Source: Vanessa cardui (lineage: Eukaryota; Arthropoda; Insecta; Lepidoptera; Nymphalidae). Taken from it: 64,000 nucleotides of DNA. The first letter of the stretch is position 1. The number at the start of each line of letters is the position of its first letter. The position numbers were made by a program, and so were the translations under genes. Shown here one piece after another: positions 1-12,410 of this stretch. The notes under the pieces were generated by a model that saw nothing but the letters and a program-made list of their open reading frames with translations, was not told the DNA's origin and did no database searches. Location: NCBI RefSeq assembly GCF_905220365.1, contig NC_061127.1:186001-250000 (forward strand). Direction: 5' to 3'.

Positions 1-800
1 GAAGAAACAGTCCAGAAAACAAGCCAAATCGAGTAAAAAACCAAGAGCACTATGTATCGCATCTACCACGGACGAATCGCGTAAGCAGACTGAATAAGGA
101 ATTAAGGAATTACCAAAAAGCACACACAATAACAACAAAATAGTTTTTACCTATGCCTCTCGTACCTATTTACATTGAAAAATGTCCCGCTCGCACTCAT
201 TGCAGGACAACAGGCGCTGCGAGCGGCTTAACGTTTGTTACTCGGGCGTCTTTGTTTAAAGATTTTTTCCAAGGATTCTAATAATACCCTATGTTATTAT
301 ACCTTATCGGAAAGCTGAAGAGCCGTAGATATTTTTTAGCATATCTGCAGTACATCTGTCATAGACTTTTTTAAAGATATCTTAGAAATAAAAAATATAT
401 TTTTTAAATGTAATTATTTTTTTTTAACAATTGACAGTCTACTACGACTCATTTGGTATAGTTACTGGCAGTTTTGTAGCTTAAAATAATAAAGCAACTA
501 ATCTTCTACTCAAAAATAGCAAAAAGAATACAAAATTGGGACACAAAACAAAAATAAAGGGGCAGTCGTCAAAAAATCTGTCATTTTTATAAAATAAATT
601 CAAATGCCAATAACTTGAGAAGGGTTAGGTTTAGGATATGGGGTTCCATAGTCAAATCGGTTAGGAATGATGGAATCTATCCTCTCTTAAAGGATTTCGG
701 TCGACTTAACCTGTAACCCTGTATATTTTTTATGCTTTTTTTTGACATGTTTAACAAGTATCGTTTTATTTCAAATTATTTACACAAAAACCTTAATAAA
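1..800. other. Non-coding, unassigned sequence
   Basis: No exon is supported here. The first 260 bases are somewhat richer in GC, with a CpG-bearing patch near 188-255. The remainder is AT-rich. The stretch at about 595-735 reads like a decayed repeat ending in an AT-rich run, but I could not link it to another copy in this window. Confidence 0.5.
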
Positions 801-814
801 TTATATACCTAAAC

Positions 815-960
815 ATTCCATATGAATCCCTCTATTTGCGAAAACCTCATGAAAATCCGTTTAGCGGTTTTGGATTTTATCGCGAACATGCAGACAGACA
901 CGGGACACGGGACACGGGGGACTTTGTTTTGTAATACGTAGTGACATAACTTTATATTTC
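815..960 (-). repeat. RTE-like repeat tail (family F-like), fragment
   Basis: The segment resembles the widespread repeat tail that reads 'gtctgtctg ... aatttgatgaaatttgg', here in reverse. It contains a cagacagacac block followed by a short tandem of gggacac units. A similar 'gggggact(t)tgtttt' phrase recurs near 1286-1300. It is a fragment only, and assignment rests on resemblance. Confidence 0.45.
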
Positions 961-987
961 TTTTATGAATTTTAAATCTTAACTTCA

Positions 988-1077
988 TCATCTTAACCCC
1001 TTTTTTGTCCACTGCTGGACATAGGCCTCTCCAAGTGCACGCCACTGTGGTCTTTCTCCGGCTACTCGCATCCAATC
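988..1077 (-). pseudogene. RTE-type LINE ORF2 C-terminal remnant
   Basis: On the minus strand, a 29-codon frame ending at a TGA (988-990) encodes DWMRVAGERPQWRALG followed by EAYVQQWTKKGLR. This W-R-G-EAYVQQW pattern is the C-terminal tail I associate with RTE-type LINE ORF2 proteins in insects. An in-frame stop lies directly upstream (1078-1080), so it is a truncated, dead fragment. No intact endonuclease or reverse transcriptase is present. It is a retrotransposon relic, not a host gene. Confidence 0.7.
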
Positions 1078-1099
1078 TTAACTTGTTGACCCCAAATTG

Positions 1100-2110
1100 T
1101 GGAATAAAAGTGGAAAGTTTGTGTGTAGTCCGCGCAATGTCGGAATGCGGTGGAACTTTGGCAAAGTATATCGGAAATGACAGATATGGAGCAAAGGAGC
1201 GTTAGCAAAGAGTCTGAATAACTATCGGATTTAGCCAAAGCCAGAACGGGGGACATAATGTTATAGCTAGTTTTATTCCAGAACGGGGGACTTGTTTTGC
1301 GCGGATAATGTAAGTGTAGATTGGTATGCTTGTGTGTATGATTAACTGCTAGAATCGTTAAACGTTATTGATATTTAACAATATATCCTCTCTTATTATT
1401 AATCCAAACACTAGAATTATCTTGATAGTAGAAATATTTAAAATTATGCCAATATATTATACCATACACCAAAATTTTGCGAGCATCGACGGTTTCCCTA
1501 CCTCTACCTGGAGGATCCCGGGTGTCTCGGTTCCAAAAAGTCACATTTCGATCGCACGCGCATTATATTCGTTACGACTCACTTACTATCCATAGTGAAA
1601 ATAGAGTTAAAGATAAAGTTTATTTCTCTAAAACTATTATTTGTCGTATTTTACATTCTGGTAGCATGTTCAAATCGGCTTTAATTTTTTCTTTTTAACT
1701 TTAAGATTAGTGTAAATGAACACACATAATAAAGTGGTAAATTACTAAAGCGTTAAACAAGGCTGGTGAATAGACGATAATATTTTGATGTTAGGTGTAG
1801 TATTCTACAACATAAAGTATCGTTTCTAACATAAACACGTGCTGCATTATTTAGTGCCGACACGAACATATTAAGAATAAGGTCAGGCTACATGCGCCAA
1901 TAAAGGGGGTGTTATCTAAATCTGTTGCTGCTAAGTTCAATATGTGCAGCTCACACGGTGACCCAGGGTTTTATATACACTGATTTATTTATAAATTGAA
2001 TATTGTCTTTCAAAATAGACGTACAATTATTTAAATCGAAATAAAGAAACTAAAAACCATGTCGCACAAACTTTTGAAATGAGTAGGATGATATATTTTA
2101 TTATTTATAC
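1100..2110. other. Non-coding stretch, no gene seen
   Basis: A short direct repeat, 'ccagaacgggggac', occurs twice at about 1239-1287. Otherwise the sequence is AT-rich. The reading frames here are short, overlap one another and have no splice-site support. Confidence 0.5.
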
Positions 2111-2116
2111 ATTGTT

Positions 2117-2162
2117 ACACACACACACACACACACACACACGCGCGCGCACAAACACACGC
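2117..2162. repeat. (AC)n/(GC)n microsatellite
   Basis: An uninterrupted AC dinucleotide run (2117-2142) continues into GC repeats (2143-2150) and then an interrupted AC tail. The minus-strand reading frame through it encodes Cys/Val repeats and is an artefact of the repeat. Confidence 0.95.
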
Positions 2163-2379
2163 ATTAACACACAAAAAAATAAAGAAACATATAAGAGTTG
2201 CACAGCAAATAATATTTGAGAAAAAATACTGAAAACTTATTTTGTCTCTGTTAGAAGTGGAATTGTTCGTAATGTTAAATAACATACTTTTAACAATTAG
2301 CAGATGACGATGACTGAAAAATAAAGATAATAGAATAATGTGCATAAAATATATTGACTTTTTAACGAAGTCCATTTAC

Positions 2380-5300
2380 TCGTAGGTGACTAGGATAACT
2401 CGGAGATATACAGGATCAATTGGGCAACACAGAATACAGAAATGAGAGAATATTTCGTTTAATCAGAAAATGTAGGTGGTGGCATTTTTCGCTTACAGGA
2501 AATGTTTATGATCTTATATAATATCTTATCACGAGTTCTCGATCGAATTAAGTTAGCTCGCATCTGCCCAATTAAAATTAAGTAAGACGACATTTACGAA
2601 ACTAACTGAAATACTTTTGCGATTTTAATAATTCGAATGGTTTTCTACTACTTTAAGACGAAAATTAAAATCAAGATGAGTATAATTTTATTGATAGGTC
2701 TTGACTCTTTTCTTTTTTTGGAGCAACTACAAAAATGTAATGTATTTAACTAAAGATAATTATTAACTACTCTTCATTAATCTCCTCCCGCAGTCTCCTT
2801 CTCAAAATCACAATTAACTTTATTCAAGTGGGCTTTTACAAGCACTTTTGAATCGTCATTTAACAATTAAGTGAAGCTACCGCTCCTATATACGTGTTAT
2901 TTGTGGTTACATCAGAATGTATAAAACATATTTAAGTGATATTATGTAGAAATTTATTTGCAAGCAGAGATACTAGGCTTTTCGAAGTTAATGAAGAAAG
3001 TTGAACATTCGAGTATTCGTTCAAGTTTTGTAATAAGGGATCGCGTAGGGAGTGTGTTCGGATCATTAATATGATCTGAGCGAGCCCACGTGGTCGTGAC
3101 AGCCTCAAATTGGAACGCTAATGTAATTGAGTTTTGAGCGCCGTAATGATATTATAAATATTAATGTTAAATCATCGCGACGAATTCTATTTCAAACGTC
3201 GTGGGCGGAGTTTCGGTGGATGGATTATTAAATTTAGAACGGCTGGCAAGTAAATGGTTGTACTGCGTGTTAAAGTAAGTGTTCAACTTCGCTCGCGGAC
3301 ACCAGCTCTGAGAAAATTACAATCCACTTACTGTTAATGAATCACCAATCAGGAGATATCAGATGTTTGGTCTCTTGTGCTCTAATAGACTCCTTCGTAA
3401 AATATTAAGTTATTATATGTACATCACTATTTTTGTATATACTGCAAATGTCGCGAGGCGACTTAATAGCAAAATCTGCTAAAATAGTAAAGGCATTTCT
3501 TAATCAAGTAAGGCTCAGTATGCGCCTGAGGATTATATGTGCAGTGTTAAAACTTTCCTCGGAAAATACGTAAAGCCGCTAGTTCCTTGTTTGAACTGTA
3601 GTATCTCCAGTCGTTTTGGATTGCCGTAAACGAATTATAAGAGTAAGTTCAGAGCAGCGGAAAGCCATGCCTTGCCAAATATATTATCTTCCATTTTAAA
3701 GAAAACAAATTCAAAGACGAATGAAGAGCTAGTTCTAGTCTATTTCTTTTATTGTAACGACGAGCACCACTCCGCAAAATATCAGTTTCAGTAACTCAGA
3801 TTTTCACACACCATATGAAGAATCAAATGAAACACTAGAAATGTTATTTGTCTTGTTCGTTCCAGGTTTGAAGGTGAAGTGAACTTCGGCATTTGATAGT
3901 GTCTTCTAATTGTGTAACTTATATTGATGTAGGGCTATTTATAAGAATAAGATGAAGGAATAATTAAAACCGGATACATTTTGGACGAAATTACGCGGAC
4001 AGTACGTGGGTGTCATAAAAATTAAACACTGAAAAAAGTCATTGTATTTTCAGCAAAAGAATTTACAAATCATCTCAAAAAGTTACTAAATACTGAACAG
4101 TGAACTGGTCCTAGACAGTTACGAGTACTGCCTTTCTCAATGTTCACTGGTCAGCTGAATCCAGGCTTTGTGACATTTTATGACGATTGATACGAATTAA
4201 TATGTATATTATAATACATCACACAAATACGAAATTTTACAAAAAGATCGTGTATAAGAGATACGTTTAAGTAAATATCGTACATAGTTTTTATCCATGT
4301 ATTAATATAATAATACGAAGGTATTAATAACGATGATCGCACATAACGCATCAAAGAGAATAATAATGGCATCACTTTAGCTTATAATTTACTCTGAACC
4401 ACTTGGTGTAAATTTATTCATTACTCGCGTAACGCGTCGAAGAGCACTCCTTTGTAAAATGAGTTTTATGATAACATTATTTTATAGTTAACGTTAATAG
4501 TGTGCAAAGAGTGCATTGTTCCCGGCACTATTGTCCGCTGGGGAGTGTTTTTGTGAGACTGTGTGCGAAGTCAACTTAATTTACACGCGCTGTTATTGTT
4601 ATAATTTACTCATTTTCATAACACGTAATTTAGTATCACTTCAAATTAAGATGTCTATATGTCGCAGCATCAGATAATTAAGTATAATAGTACGACACAA
4701 CTTATGTTGCATCGGCAAATTCAATACAACCGAATACTGGAAATTTATACAACCAATAGAAATGGTTCTCTATCGCGCCATTCGACGCTATTTGTCGCTA
4801 TAGATTCGCACGTCTGTTCAACCCGAGAAAGTAAGTGCATGTAAATCGACGTGACGAGGAATATATTAGGTCACAATATGTATATCATTTCATGTACAAG
4901 TTATTACGTTTATGTAAAGATCATATTCACATAAGAAATAAATATTGATAATTTGGGATAGCGCACTTAATTCGGATGTGATCGGTTTTACTAATTTTGC
5001 CGATGCGACATCTAAGTTGTGTCGTACTACACTTTGATTGTAATCACTTCGTTCACAGATTTGATTCTGGATGGCCAGTGAGGTCAAACTTTTTGTCATG
5101 TTAAAAAAATGGAATGTTAACTGTCAAGAAAGATATGATATATGGTATCGCGGCCTATAAAATATTGTAAAAATCAATTTATAATAATCCAGCCATAGAT
5201 TTGTTGTATTAGTTCGTAATATGATATGACTGATATAACGAAGATGACCACGAACCGAACAATCTTGCACGCTTCATGTTATACACAAGGCTATATTATT

Positions 5301-5701
5301 ATAATAGGGAGAATTATAAAAATTAGATATATTTCAGTTACGGTTGAAAGATGCACAAATACAAATATAAGGTACATAAAAGAGCGCTTGCAACACGGTA
5401 CAAGTGGCACCTGTGAAATATCGGAAACATTTCATCTCTTCTCACTCGAATTTGACCTTTAAATTTGTTCCTAACTTTGGAATTTGAAACATTTTGAAGA
5501 ATCAAGATCACAGTCTCCAGTAACCCAAAGCTATGACAGTTTATAATATTTAATAAATTAAGTAAAATATTTTTTATCCGACAGAACGCTCGTCAGAAAT
5601 CTAAATTGATAATCTGTTAAAGTACATCCCCATACTTTGTAAGTTTAACTGGAATCGAAAGTAATGGAATCTTAGTTACAAATTTAAATGTCTTTTTGCA
5701 G
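2380..5701. other. Probable intron or upstream flank of the first exon
   Basis: Mostly AT-rich and without a supported exon. A family C LINE tail lies at 2804-2888. A CpG-richer patch at about 3030-3310 contains an ATG (3254) followed seven codons later by a strong donor AAA|GTAAGT at 3275. That could be an untranslated or alternative first exon, but its phase (0) does not fit the exon at 5702. From 3320 to 5690 I see no recognisable repeat or exon. Confidence 0.45.
2804..2888 (+). repeat. LINE 3'-end fragment, family C
   Basis: Shares the 'aagcacttttgaatcgtcat' core with copies at 26.7, 30.9, 52.2 and 52.8 kb. The copies stop at different points, as expected of truncated or decayed non-LTR retrotransposon tails. 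Confidence 0.75.
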
Positions 5702-5842
5702 AGTTCCTACACCGCGTGGCTCGGTGTCGAGTGCAGGCGGGAGCAGCACGGGATCTCGCCTGGCAAGACTGCTCACTCAGGGCGTGCGCGGCACTGCGGA
5801 GGAAACTGGCGCTGATACACCTCGCCGACTCAGCTGGGAGAG
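5702..5842 (+). CDS. Internal coding exon, Ser/Arg/Gly-rich protein (unrecognised gene)
   Basis: This 141-base exon lies between an acceptor (tctttttgcag, ending 5701) and a donor (AG|GTATCG at 5843). The open frame starts with one base completing a codon. It reads VPTPRGSVSSAGGSSTG, SRLARLLTQGVRGTAEET, then GADTPRRLSWE, and ends with two bases of a codon. It is far richer in GC than the flanking introns. The peptide is low-complexity, basic and Ser/Gly-rich, so probably disordered. RRLS is a PKA/basophilic-kinase-type site. The end phase matches the start of the exon at 22092, giving Arg across the junction. The Met at 5688 lies in the acceptor tract and is not a real start, so earlier exons must lie upstream of the window or have been missed. 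I do not recognise the family. Such linkers are common in large scaffold, kinase or channel proteins. Confidence 0.78.
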
Positions 5843-6676
5843 GTATCGTAATAATATCAGAGACTTAGGCCAATGAACACATCCTATCCTTTGAAATAAA
5901 CAGTTTAATATTCTTCCTAATAAATAATCAGTAGTTATTTCGTAGCCTATATTGCGTTGCGTGCTGTAATAAAACATTGATATAAATTTATTAATAATAA
6001 TGATTACTGCGTCATTATTTATTTTATATGTATGAATATAATTAGTCGGACTTTTTGTTATCAACTGATGTTAAAAATACTGGCTCTGTACTGCTGTAAT
6101 CCAGTAATCCAGTTTGGTGGATCACTGTGATTATGTTGGCTTTGTATTTCTTAAATATCATATATCCATGGTCAGAGTGAAGTACTAGCAATCTTCGTCG
6201 TATGTATTTTTTCACTATTTCAGTGGCTAGCGAGTGTGGTTTATTATTTTACTTAAATATGATAAGTCTGTTCTTACTCAAGTTGCTTTGTTCACTCATA
6301 AATTATGATAACGATCACAAAATTAAAGGAAATGAGCTCGAGGTTACGCCGTACATAGAAACTCGTAGCGATATCATGAGTAAATTTGCCCAAAATTCAG
6401 ATAATCGCTACACAATGTTAGCAGGGACTGTTTGATACAATATTTTAATACAATTGAATGAGATACATCGGGCTGTTCATTGGTAACTTTTAATGAATGC
6501 CTGTTAGCGTGTGTTCAGACACACATCACCCAATCCTCACTCGGCGGCGCCAGATGTTCCAACAGAGGAGACGTAACTGATCCAACTCCCTGGTTAGTTT
6601 ACTGTTTGAACATAATTTCAGTGATTGTGTTGTTGACATATTCGCTGTTTAAAGTGAACTAGCTCACTGACTTCAT

Positions 6677-6835
6677 TCGTAACTAGTGCTCGCCCGCGGC
6701 TTCGCACGCGTGTTTGTGTGGTTATTGTCATGTATCAGGCAAAAAAACAAAAAGTAGCCTTTATCCAAGTTCAAGAGTTCAAATTTGCTTCGTACCAAAT
6801 TTCATCAAATTAGATTCAGTGGTCTCTTTATTTTT
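6677..6835 (-). repeat. RTE-like repeat tail, family F
   Basis: Begins with 'agtgctcgcccgcggcttcg' and contains 'gtaccaaatttcatcaaatt', the reverse of the family F 3' end. It matches the copies at 11.7, 45.8 and 57.3 kb. It has no coding capacity. Confidence 0.75.
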
Positions 6836-7856
6836 TGGAAGTCTGATGAGCTAGCGTGCAATCTGATGATGAATGATACTTTGTCTATACACACTGGTAT
6901 TGTAAAAAGAGTTACTCCTTGCATCATTAATTCAACATAGTGACCACGGCAACAGCTTATGCATTTAAGATACAACGTTATGGTTATTTGAGGGATAAGT
7001 GAGTCGGTGCCGGACAATTTAATAAGAGCCACAAAATATCCTTAGAACCTGAATAGCGAATCAGGGGTTCTTCTCTGAATACTGTAACTAAATACAATTT
7101 TTTTGACATTCAAATGCCTATGTAAGAGATAATAATACCTTATATAGTTAATTACTTAAAATTCCGCAGACAACACGTACTAACTAACTATTCATCGTTT
7201 GCTGCGGATAACTATTTCCCGGAGTCTCCTATTATCCCGCGGCGTAACGAATAACAATTGGAACGCGTAATTTGAATCCCGGGTGTCGCGTTCGATCGCG
7301 GCGCGAAAGTACCGCTTCTAAATTTTAAACGAGCTATTTTTTTTTCTCGTTAAAACCAGTTAACGTATTCCATTTTCGAACTGCGATAACTTTTTTTTTT
7401 ACGCCGTTGCAACTTCTGTAATCGAATATCCGATGACGGCACACCTACAATGTTTCAAGTAAAGGGATACGCCTTTTTGTTCGCAGACATTATTTCTAAT
7501 TAATATAGTAGGTATTGAATACGTTGTAACCGGATATTTTGCACCGGGGTCGCCTTACAGTTTCAATAAAGCACGTATCCGTAATCAAGTTGTTTATCCG
7601 GATTCTATAAGTTTCGTCTCTTGACACAATGGGGTCGTGGCTACTGGAAATATATCGCGCCATTTATCTTAGACGCGTGAAAACGTACAACGATAACATT
7701 AATGAAGTATGCGAGGAGACTTCTCCTTTGAGACTGCGGCGTTGAATTGATAATATTGATAAAGGTCGAGTTGCAATCATAAAAGCGCTCTAGTTGAATC
7801 AGAAATATGCAATAATTGATTTCAATAAAATTCTGCACTGATAGGTGTTCGTGAGA

Positions 7857-7925
7857 GCTGAGATGGCCCAGTGGTTAGAACGCGTGCATCTTAACCGATG
7901 ATTGCGGCATCCCAGGAAGGCACCG

Positions 7926-7966
<41 letters not shown>

Positions 7967-8182
7967 CTTAATTTGTGTTTATTATTCATCTCGTGCTCGG
8001 CGGTGAAGGAAAACATCGTGAGGAAACCTGTATGTGTCAAATTTTATCGAAATTCTGCCACATGTACATTTCACCAACCCGCATTGGAACAGCTTGGTGG
8101 AATATGTTCAAAACTCTTTCCTTAATGGAAGTGGAGGCCTTATCTCAGCAGTGGGAAATTTACAGGCTGTTACTTTACTTTA
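7857..8182 (+). mobile_element. Metulj-like tRNA-derived SINE (family A) carrying a (TA)n expansion
   Basis: The tRNA-like head has an A-box-type 'tggcccagtgg' and a damaged B box. The body carries the family landmarks ctcgtgctcggcggtgaagg, gaggaaacctg and cattggaacagc, and ends 'cagtgggaaatttacaggctgt' with a TTACTTTAC tail instead of (GTT)n. The part that in other copies reads 'gaatattcatgtgctt' is replaced by a TA microsatellite. Reading frames in it are not genes. Confidence 0.9.
7927..7963. repeat. (TA)n microsatellite inside a SINE
   Basis: An uninterrupted TA run of 37 bases replaces the short 'aatattcatg' segment seen in sibling SINE copies, so it arose inside the element. Confidence 0.95.
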
Positions 8183-10574
8183 CATATAATATTATTCTTA
8201 TTACGACATCTCATACACAGATTATACATTCGTCGTTCCGTAAGAGCCCGGCGCATTCACTTACTTGAAAGTTTCTTAAACTGAATTCACTATGCAGATC
8301 ATAAATGTCTGTTCCCTCTTTATACTTGACAGTTTATAATAAAATTGTACTTTAACTTGCGAATAATAATTCTTTGCCAAGGTCTGTCTTAGTCTAAGAA
8401 AATTCAATCGAAATTTTAGTTTTATGACATTAGGTGCTAATGTGTTGAACAAAAATTTGGAAAGCGTATCCTTATTTAGATAATTTAAACGAATCAGCGA
8501 AATAACTACACTTATGTAGGTAAGTTATAACGTTACTTTCAAAAGTGTTTCCGTATAAAGTTCTAATCAAATTATTATCACTCTGGAAGAAAACAAAATT
8601 TAAAGTCGCTGCGAAAACTATCGAAAGCCTTCCGTCGAGTAAACCCACTATCCTCCTAAACTGATTTTCGGAGCACATTAGCTCGAAGTTCTCTTCGAGC
8701 AAAATATTTTCGTGCAAAGCTTTCACTTGCGATCTGAGTCCAATGCAGAATTCCGCATTACGTGGATTAAGATTTCTTAATGTCATTATAAAGGATCTTT
8801 AGATTAAGTTTACGGCAAGGAGTATTTGTACTCATTATTTTGGTACGGCAAAATGCCTTTATATATCCAGGAAGAAAGTTGGTTTGTAATGGCTCGGATA
8901 GAATATCATAATAGGTATGTTCTGTGGCTTAAAGACCATCAACGTGTAAACAGATAAATTTATAGGAATGGAATATAAAAATTATCTTTAACTGGTAAGT
9001 CAGAGCTACGATGTAATGTTTTTAAATTACTTCATCGTATTGAAACTATTTAAAGTAATAAATTGTATTCATTTTCTGCAATTTGGATTGACTTTTATTA
9101 TTGGTATTGATTGAAATAAATACAATAAATAAATTAATGTACAAATTTGTGGGTGAAACCGAATCGTACCTATGCCGTGTTCTTTTGCGTCATAAAGCTC
9201 TCTCTTCGTTCTTCTCTTCTCCTGCAAGGGAGATCCCCCTGAGTATGTCTATCTTTCTCTGTGTGAGTGATAAATTTCAGTGTCATACCCTGCCAGGAAT
9301 CTCGTAACTATCACGTTGTAATTATAAGAATATAATGTTCGCCCGCCTCCTAAGTTAAATTTTAGGTCGAATTTATGCCTCTCAGGGATGTATGAATACT
9401 TAATACTACGCCAAATTAATGAGATGACGTAAACATTAAACTTATATTAGCATAATATTAATATACAACGATGGGAACCTCAAACGTCTTAAAATACCCT
9501 CAAAGTACAAACTTCAGTCAACTACTTAGAAACGCAACCTCGTAACTGACTGTTTAAATACACAGAGGATGCTTATAACAATTGAAACTTTACTGTAAAC
9601 ACATTTCATTAACTTATCTGTTAGCTGTTTAGCGCACTAGAATATTATTCGCAGAGGACCTGCAGAGTGCCCATGAAAAAAGGTATTTGTTCTTGATAAA
9701 CATGCTCATAATAATATCATATAGTTACACTATCTTGGTAATCTTGCAGCTGGAAATACTTCTTTTGAAGAAAGATTTTGCATCGCGGGATTCAATACGT
9801 GGTGACATTCATCTATTTTTCGCTGTTTTCCCTTACCAAGGAGCACAAAATAAATTATAAACACAAAAAATCGCATGTGCCAGTTACTATATAAAATCAA
9901 CTATTTTAATAATTAAGACTTGTCTCGCTTTTTCAATTAGTTAAATTATTTTGACGCAACAATTCATTCCCAAAAAATGATTATTTGTATAGAATACATA
10001 ATAACAGACGCGTCACACTCATCACCTGAAATTTAAAAAATATTTAGGAAACCTTGTAACGGATATTATTAACTTATTTGGCAACTCATGTAATTTGAAG
10101 TAATTTGTTCGTCCAAATTTAAATGGAGCAAAGTCACTCACGCAGCTGATCCATCAACGCCTTGGTAAAAAGGTTTTCAGTCAAGATACGTTCCATTTAT
10201 TAACACTAAATAGGAATCTATGTCGTTATCCCTTAAGCTAACGACCTTGGAATCATTCAGGCTGTCTTGGCAGATAAAAACATTTGTTATCTTAATGTTT
10301 CCTTTCACCGGTGGCTTGTGCGCCTTTAAGAAAAGGTATTCATTTTACCGCTTAAGCTTGTACTGAACTTGAATGAAATAGAATAATTATAACTGTAAGA
10401 AATATACTATCTTAGATTTCATTGTGGTATAAAAATTATAGCGGTGGTACTACACTGATATAAATAACAGCTGAACGTGACTTACCATTAGGTGCTTGAT
10501 TTTATCGCTATAATTGTATCAAGTGGCTTCATCTTGGTACCACAAATAGTCTGCAACGACCAGAGTTTAAGTGT

Positions 10575-10626
10575 CTATCGGTAGTCGGGACTGAAATTTG
10601 TAACCTTCGGTCCCGACAACCGGTAG
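10575..10626. other. Imperfect stem-loop
   Basis: Arms 10575-10591 and 10610-10626 pair over 17 positions with two mismatches (core GTCGGGAC/GTCCCGAC) around an 18-base loop. No function is implied. It is isolated in AT-rich intron. Confidence 0.6.
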
Positions 10627-10847
10627 ATGGTCACCAGCTGCATCAGACGCTTGAATCCGATCAGATTCGAGCCATGCATGAATAAATAACATAAATATTA
10701 ATGAACGGTGATGAATACTTCATTCGTATTTGAGAAATAAAAAAGGTCTACGAAATAACTTGAGTCCTTCTTAATTACTTATTTTCTTATTGCCTAGTGT
10801 TGAGGATAACGTGATGTGTAATTAAGGAATGAATTCGAAAAGACACA

Positions 10848-10914
10848 AGATTTGAACCCAAACCCCTAGACGCCTTTAATTGCCAATTAAGCACTGTGTT
10901 CAATTAGCTGCCGA
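10848..10914 (-). repeat. Possible tRNA-like SINE head fragment
   Basis: In reverse it contains a B-box-like 'gggtttgggttcaaatctt' context and an A-box-like 'gctaattgaacac'. It is degenerate, with no cloverleaf I can support, so it is more likely an old tRNA-derived SINE than a tRNA gene. Confidence 0.3.
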
Positions 10915-11730
10915 AGCGTAACTCTTGATTGACCTAACAATTATAGATGGTATCGGGATATTCTAGAAATAAATAGATTCACAAACTAGGATTAGTATTT
11001 CTGTTTTAATGTGTCCTATTCTAATATATTAAAAAATCTAAACACTTTTTATTTTCGTAGTATCATATAATGACTTTTGAGTTCCGGAGTTACGAAATGT
11101 AATGAAAAGTTTTCTTTATGGACATATACTTATGGTGCAAATTTGTGTGCAAACACGAGTACACTTTTGATCCCTTGCTTTCATTATTTGATGAAAGGAC
11201 AGATCTGATAAAACTCGAAATAGTTCGGAAGCAAAACCTTAACATGCTCTCCGAGGGACGCGAGGACGTGGTCACTGCTAGTCAGATTGTGGACAAGAAT
11301 TAGAATTTCTCATGAGAAAAACCTACTTTTATTTACTGACTAGTATATGGGTTTGACCCGGGATCTCGGGACTTCTCCATCATCAATGCTATTTAGATCT
11401 TCAGTAAACAGATAAATTCCATTCTTCTCGATGAGAAATTTTGTCGACTCAAGTATAAATTTTTATAATGTTTATAACCTCTATTTTCCTGCAGCATTTT
11501 AGAGCACTTTCATAGAATCCACAACGATTTATCGTCGGAATTGCAGATAAAATGGAAAAACAGATACGTATGAAAAATATATTTTTAAATCAAATAGCTA
11601 TTTATTCTCTCATGTTACTGCGCTATTGCTGCATGTGGATATAGCATCTGGATCAAGGTTTTAAAACTGTGGGTTGGGCTATTTCACTAGCCCATAATTG
11701 AACGGCTCGACGTAAAGTTAATTTATCTTT

Positions 11731-11890
11731 ACTAGTATTATAAATGTGAAAGTAACTCTGTCTGTCTGTCTGTCGTTCTTTCACTATCAAACCATTGAAC
11801 CGAATTTCATTAAATTTGGTATGAAGCAAAATTCAAATTCCAAGGAAGCACATAGGCTACTTTTTTGACCTAACAACAACTAGTTTTAGT
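11731..11890 (+). repeat. RTE-like repeat tail, family F
   Basis: Contains 'aatgtgaaagtaactctg', a (GTCT)n block and 'gaatttcattaaatttggta', the landmarks of this common lepidopteran repeat tail. Non-coding. Confidence 0.8.
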
Positions 11891-12379
11891 AGGTATATAC
11901 AAAAAAAAAACCTTTGTTTCGTTGTATGTTTTATGCGAAAACTCAAAAGCATGTCAAATCTTTGTTCATATTCCATTTTATCGGCAGTTTGAACATACGA
12001 GTATATTTATAAGAAGGCACCTTTATTATTTTTGATGATGCTCGTACCACCACAACATTTAATTGGTTTTTACATAAAGGTAAAAATAGTTTTAACTTAA
12101 TTGATTTTAACGTTAACATTTGAGGTGTCAGCGTTACAGCATCTGCTAGAATAAAAATATTAAGTCAGTAAAAGGAAAGGTACCATCCCAATCACGAACA
12201 CTAAAATTTTATGTTATCAACAAAGCGCGTGATCATTAATTTGGCCGTTGACGATTTTTTAGTAGCTCAGGCTTGACAAGCGTATCATCCAATTTGTAGT
12301 TCCGTTTCACGCTTACAAATTATTGGACCGTGTGATGCAGCATTTGATTCTGGATGCAGATATAGATCACCGCTAAGCC

Positions 12380-12410
12380 CGGAAATACAGCTGTGTGAGC
12401 CGTATTTCCG
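12380..12410. other. Short stem-loop
   Basis: A 12-bp stem with one mismatch (12380-12391 with 12399-12410, core CGGAAATAC/GTATTTCCG) encloses a 7-base loop. It has no associated run of T and no gene neighbour. Confidence 0.5.

Noticed and set aside
2115..2375. Minus-strand frame with Cys/Val repeats
   Set aside because: Produced by the AC/GC microsatellite.
8472..8786. Minus-strand frame of 104 codons in the intron
   Set aside because: Its composition looks fairly protein-like, but there are no splice sites, no recognised domain and no GC contrast. In 64 kb of AT-rich DNA a frame of this size is expected by chance.
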